A DNA stretch of 64,000 bases from Stereum hirsutum FP-91666 SS1 (taxonomy: Eukaryota; Basidiomycota; Agaricomycetes; Russulales; Stereaceae): contig NW_006763141.1 in assembly GCF_000264905.1 (NCBI RefSeq), positions 1,171,155 to 1,235,154 on the forward strand, written 5' to 3'. A program made the translations under genes and the position numbers. The notes under the pieces were generated by a model that had not been told where the DNA came from, made no database searches, and saw nothing but the letters and a program-made list of their open reading frames with translations. This document shows positions 60,048-64,000 of the stretch, piece after piece. The stretch's first letter is position 1. The number at the start of each line of letters is the position of its first letter.

Positions 60048-61340
60048 TCACAACACATGGAACGTACCGCGACCCTCCCCGTTAATCTGAACCCTGACGC
60101 AGTAATGCTCCACCCGCGTCCAGGTTCCGTCATCTAGCATATGCCAGTTGTTGTGCCATCCAGAACCGCTTGTAGAAATAGTCAGAGCGGAGTACGCGCG
60201 CATACCAAAGAACAGAATGCACTCACTCGACGTCAACTACTATGTGCGTATCTCCCTCGGATATCGAGAGATGAAACTCGTCGAACACGAAAAAAAGACA
60301 GTAGTCTTTACAGTGGCGGATTTGGCGACGGTTCTTCTTGGTTTTCTTCTTCCAGAGGGTGTCAGGGACATTGATGTCGACGATGCGCCTGTACCCGCCG
60401 ATCTCTTCAACGTGCTGGTGAATGAGCTGCATGCTTTGTTAAAAGGCTGAAAGGTGTCAGCCAGTAAACACCCAATAACAACCAGGGGAATAGAAGGAAA
60501 TGCCAACACGAATAATTCGCGATGGTATGGAGCGTGTGTTGGTGATGGAATGCTCACCTGGAAGCTTGCGTAGTTCGAAGATCAAGAGGACATGGAAACG
60601 ACGACAGGAGAGTCAGCGATCGCCGAAACGAGAAGACATGAAGAAGAACGCACCTGAAGTCGAAACGGAGAGCAATACACAGTCGAGTGTGTCGAAGGCA
60701 AGAAAGGATCCAGCTCAGAAACACAAATCAAACAAGAAATAAAGCGGGGAACTTACTTAGAAATCAGAACGTGTAACAATTCGGAAGAACACTGGCGAGG
60801 AAGAAGCAGAAGAGTTAGCGCGAGCGAACGGAACAAGCATGTCAAACATACCTGAACTTTGGTGTCGGCCACAGCTGTGCAGGAAACGCGTGAAGTATTC
60901 ACGAACGTCCGATACAGCTGCTCAAATGATGACAAATAATGTAGAACAGAGAGGAAGACTTACCTGGGATTGAAACGTACGAGTCCAAGTTCGGTGTGCG
61001 GGATTGTAAGAGGAGGAAAGGGTCAGAGACCCCGCAAGAAACAGTCAGAAGCCTGACAACTTACCTGAAGTCCAAATCGGTTAGTACAAGTTGAACGCGC
61101 AGCGGATTCAACCAAATAGCAAGTCAGAAATACAGCAACATTGACAAAGAAAATGGACACCCTACCTGGAGTCGAGACACACAAGCCCAAGTCGATAGAA
61201 CAAGTCTGAAAGGGCACCGCAACTCACCTGAACGCGAAGGCCATGGTCTGAAGCTCGAAGGGTAGAAATTCAATGACGATATATTTGACGTCCTGGCCTT
61301 TGGGGGACTTGAGTTCGTTATGCCCACCGGCCGTGGTCTC
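60048..61340 (-). CDS. Unrecognised multi-exon gene
   Basis: A first readable segment, ELKSPKGQDVKYIVIEFLPF continuing through LQTMAFAFR, ends at a GTGAGT donor near 61228 and can splice to LVLSTWACVSRLQ. The last two exons are clear: HQHVEEIGGYRRIVDINVPD through FVFDEFHLSISEGDTHIVVD to about 60227, then, after an acceptor near 60175, SGSGWHNNWHMLDDGTWTR through VQINGEGRGTFHVL and a TGA at 60048. Between 60435 and 61220 exon choice is uncertain because several acceptors abut donors. Beta-strand-like composition. No family recognised, no signal peptide or membrane segment. The start codon is not identified. Confidence 0.5.
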
Positions 61341-62026
61341 TTTTCCATGAAGTAGACCGCTACATTAAGCGAGCCAACATCGGCATATTCCTACAGCGAG
61401 AGAGCTGTTTCGAAAACTTGGTCGATAGTGTCGCATCCTCGTGACAATGGTAACTGCCAATCACGGTTCCTATACTTGTTCTTTACTTACTGATGATGCG
61501 ATTGCACATAGATTTGTGATTCTGAATGAACCAACAAGAAAATCGAGTCCCTTACACATCATTCCTACACACGCCACTCGTCAGATACCGCCACGTAACA
61601 GACCAACGTAGCCACTCACCTTAGTTACTGATCTCCACCCCCTACAGCAGGAGACCGTTGAACTGATGCTACGAACACATACTATTGACTAGCTCCTGCG
61701 AGCGGTTTCTCAGAGTGCTAAGTTCAACTGCCAGCTGTCTGCATTTCCAACTCCGCTCGACTTCTAAGATGCTCGGCTAGCTCCGAGAAATAAAGCGATT
61801 GCCCAGATGTTTCACTAAGTATTGTGCATTTCTAGAGTTTATCTACTAGATTGAAGGCATGGGCGTTACATTTTCGAGCTCGATATTCGTTTTATTACCT
61901 TTACCTTGCTTCAAGGTCCTTCCAACCCCCGTAACCTGCAAATCCGTTGCCAAAAACAAACATGTACAAACAAATGATGTGGCGTGGCGCCACACTGCGC
62001 GTCGTCCACGATGCATTTGCACGAAT
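61341..62026. other. Intergenic: no gene seen
   Basis: Upstream flank of the unrecognised gene, possibly including its first exon(s). No recognisable feature. Confidence 0.4.
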
Positions 62027-62301
62027 TATACTGTACTTTTTCGACCAAAGGTTCATCAAGAATTTACGTCACCCATCAGTTTCGCCCGGGTCACGGTTCA
62101 GAAACCGTGCGTGAGCGTGACGGGACCAGTAAATGGTTCAGAAAACAACGTAGGCGCTTGCGAAAATGATTATTTTGCGCAAGCGCCTGCCGAGGTCACT
62201 GTTCGCTCACCCTGCGTTATGCGTGAGGTCACGCAGTATTTTGTTCGGTTCGTCAACGCGGAGAACGCGTGACGAACCTTTGGTCGAAAAAGTACAGTAT
62301 A
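62027..62301. mobile_element. Palindromic MITE with 28-bp perfect inverted repeats
   Basis: The 28-bp arms at 62027-62054 and 62274-62301 are exact reverse complements; the left arm begins TATACTGTACTTTTTCGACC. Treating the outermost TA as target duplication gives a TA-flanked element, as in the Tc1/mariner/pogo group. The interior is also palindromic: AGGCGCTTGCG and CGCAAGCGCCT flank the centre at about 62151-62190. At 275 bp it carries no coding sequence. Confidence 0.82.
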
Positions 62302-62423
62302 TCTACTCGACTTGCAGTTGTGACTCCGCAAACAAATTGTATTGACAGTATGGGGTCTCAGACTTGAGCTAATAGAACAATAAACACAGTGGGCACAGTG
62401 GTATGAATACTGTAGTTTTTCGC

Positions 62424-62472
62424 GCACAAGTTCGTGTCCCGTGTCCCATGGGAGCCGTGAACGAACTTGTGC
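62424..62472. repeat. Strong hairpin
   Basis: GCACAAGTTCGT at 62424-62435 pairs perfectly with ACGAACTTGTGC at 62461-62472. The loop contains the perfect palindrome TCCCATGGGA at 62444-62453. It may be the end of another decayed inverted-repeat element. Confidence 0.65.
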
Positions 62473-62484
62473 CGACATCACATA

Positions 62485-63062
62485 CTACATAGCCCAACCA
62501 ATATCGCTGTCTGCGATAGCCCACTGGAACTCGTAATGAAGAAGCGAGTCACGACTTCGGAGAAAGACATTCGCATGTTCAGCATCGCCGACATCCTTCC
62601 ATCCTACCGGCATCTTGCGCTTCGACGCTGATTCCGTCCACGGACTGCCCATGTTGAAAAATTCTTCCGTTTGTTTACCACCTGCCAGCGCGATCTGGTA
62701 CCTCGTCGTTGTAGCGTACTTCTCGCAGATAACCTTTGCGTGTTTCAACAGTTTGTCGAAATCGGTTTCATGATCTTGGAAGTATGTGTTGAGGTCATCT
62801 TCTCATAGATGCACTTTAAGGTAAGCTCGTCAGTTTCTTGTCCAAGAATGCGCTCAACGATTATCACTCACTTCCGACAGTCAGAAACATCGGCCTTCAA
62901 TGCATCTACCACTAGATGCTCAGTGGAGTCGCAGTCTGGTCGTTTCACATTCTTCACGGTCCCGCCGAGCAATACGTTTAGCGAGCAGTGCGATGACAGG
63001 TCATAACTCTCGGAAACGCGCCAGTGCGTACGAAGAATTCTCTCCAGGTCTAGCCAGCCCAT
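62485..63062 (-). pseudogene. DUF6589-like mobile-element fragment
   Basis: On the minus strand, an exon from about 63062 (including LERILRTHWRVSESYD and STEHLVVDALKADVSDC) ends at a GTGAGT donor near 62868. Downstream, DDLNTYFQDHETDFDKLLKH, AKVICEKYATTTRYQIALAG and ANVFLRSRDSLLHYEFQWAI lead to a stop after DSDIGWAM. The spacing of a DFDKLLKHAKVI helix and a later helix ending in DxGxxxxxxK recalls the C-terminal half of DUF6589 proteins, which are multicopy in mushrooms. Here the protein stops where the family normally continues and no N-terminal part is readable, so it is a fragment. Family call from memory, moderate certainty. Confidence 0.45.
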
Positions 63063-63403
63063 GAGCTACAACTAGGTCACCAAGGTAGCGCACCAAACAC
63101 CAACGAGAACGATGGCTGTAATTATTCACGCTCGTCCCATTGAGTCATTGACACAGCCTGATCACTTGCTAGAGCTTGAGCTCCTCGGTGCATGTAATGG
63201 ACACATATACTCAACTTTGGCACTGTCAGGATTGAACTGGCATGTGGGGTTGGACCAGGTGCCCGTTGACAAGAGTAATGGTAAGAAGGAGACCGCGCTC
63301 TGTGCCCTTCTCACACCTTGTGTCCCTAGGTTATGGGTTGGGAAATCGACTTATGACGCCTTCATGGCAGTCAACACGCTTCAACACCGTACAAAATAAC
63401 CGC
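63063..63403. other. Intergenic: no gene seen
   Basis: Possibly more of the decayed element on the minus strand; a 95-codon plus-strand frame at 63112 shows no family. Confidence 0.4.
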
Positions 63404-63546
63404 GGTTGAGGTACCGCGGTGGCAAGAGGCGAACCCGTGCCACACCGCGGGCTACCCGTACCCGTACCCGTGCGGGTGCGGTGTTTGGCGGGTACGGGTA
63501 CGGGTTCGTCTCTGGCACCCGCGGTTGGACCCGTGCAAAACCCTAG
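63404..63546. repeat. GC-rich fold-back with ACCCGT repeats, possible hAT-type end
   Basis: Clustered ACCCGT units (63455-63470) face clustered ACGGGT units (63489-63505), and the flanking CCGCGGTGGC.AGAGGCGAACCC-like sequence recurs inverted on the right as GGGTTCGTCTCTGGCACCCG. Read on the minus strand the right edge is CTAGGGTTTTGCACGGGT, which resembles hAT termini. TGTCTACA is doubled right after the edge (63546-63561). Confidence 0.5.
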
Positions 63547-64000
63547 TGTCTACATGTCTACATTTACTCATCGTCACTCAAAACTTGTTCTTGACAAGCC
63601 GATGCACGTACTCCGAATGTGTTCCCAACAGCGACCTGTCGACGTGGCTCTTACACCCCTTTCGAATCGGACGAAGAAGAAGCAGCGGTTGAGTCAGCAC
63701 TCGTGGGACTTGCGCCCTTTCCATATGGCTGTTGCGACGAGGTAGCGGGATTCTCGTTCAACCTATTATTACATTTAAGAACGCCAATTCCTCGTCGTAT
63801 TGCTGTCTGTGCTCTGGTCGAACAAAGCTTTGCATGACGGTCTTCTTGATAGTTGTGATTTTTTTGGTTTGATATACATGTTTGAGTGCTTCGTCAAGTC
63901 CATTGGAAGGCATGGTTCCGAAAGCTTGCTGTGGCACCGAGGATTACTCGTCTGAGCCCGCATCTAGCACGTTCATCTCGCTCTTGTCCTGTTCCTTCCC
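63547..64000. other. Window end: no gene seen
   Basis: Short open frames on both strands, none recognised. Confidence 0.4.

Noticed and set aside
1..64000. CRISPR arrays, bacterial operons or prophage genes
   Set aside because: No regularly spaced repeats or bacterial gene organisation; the DNA is intron-rich eukaryotic.
1..64000. Biosynthetic gene cluster
   Set aside because: No polyketide synthase, peptide synthetase, terpene cyclase, P450 or transporter group; neighbouring genes share no pathway.

Overview
The window looks like nuclear DNA of a filamentous basidiomycete, most likely an Agaricomycete. Genes are broken by many short introns (about 50-75 nt, GT..AG, often with CTAAC/CTGAC-like branch sites). 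Several families typical of mushrooms occur: a DUF6534-type membrane protein, Rds1-like ferritin-fold proteins, MLKL-like N-domain proteins, MYND proteins and Plavaka/KDZ- and DUF6589-type mobile-element ORFs. All gene models were assembled by hand from splice sites and reading phase. No search was run, so family names rest on recognised motifs.

Layout. 1-5.1 kb: 3' part of a vacuolar alpha-mannosidase (GH38, AMS1-like), then a tRNA-Asp(GTC) on the minus strand. 6.7-7.9 kb: secreted Rds1-like ferritin-fold protein. 8.6-9.0 kb: a MITE with TA target duplication. 9.4-10.6 kb: C2H2 regulator, then 3 kb with no gene seen. 13.7-17.0 kb: a 16-exon gene with an MLKL-like N-domain followed by a kinase-like region lacking catalytic motifs. 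Tail-to-tail with it, 17.0-19.2 kb: a single-pass membrane protein. 20.7-23.8 kb: TAH18 diflavin reductase. 25-26.5 kb: large one-exon C2H2-like protein. 27.6-29.0 kb: LCL3-like nuclease. 29.6-35.6 kb: two paralogous Cys-rich single-pass membrane proteins. 36.4-37.2 kb: repeat-rich block with a tRNA-like pol III element. 37.4-42.6 kb: RING-containing SNF2 ATPase. 44-45.4 kb: second C2H2 regulator resembling the first. 47.8-49.5 kb: DUF6534-type membrane protein. 51-52.2 kb: PLP-dependent serine/threonine dehydratase or serine racemase. 52.7-53.6 kb: MYND protein. From 53.6 kb to the end the DNA is gene-poor and rich in mobile-element remains: a frameshifted Plavaka/KDZ-like ORF, a DUF6589-like fragment, a palindromic MITE, hairpins and a GC-rich fold-back. 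One unrecognised multi-exon gene lies at 60.0-61.3 kb.

How the genes relate. The housekeeping genes (AMS1, TAH18, LCL3, SNF2, PLP enzyme) show no common pathway; this is not a biosynthetic cluster. The most interesting candidate is the MLKL-like gene: helical N-domain plus degenerate kinase fold recalls the necroptosis effector architecture, and it sits next to an unrelated single-pass surface protein. The two tandem Cys-rich membrane proteins share exon phases and look like a local duplication of an uncharacterised receptor-like family.
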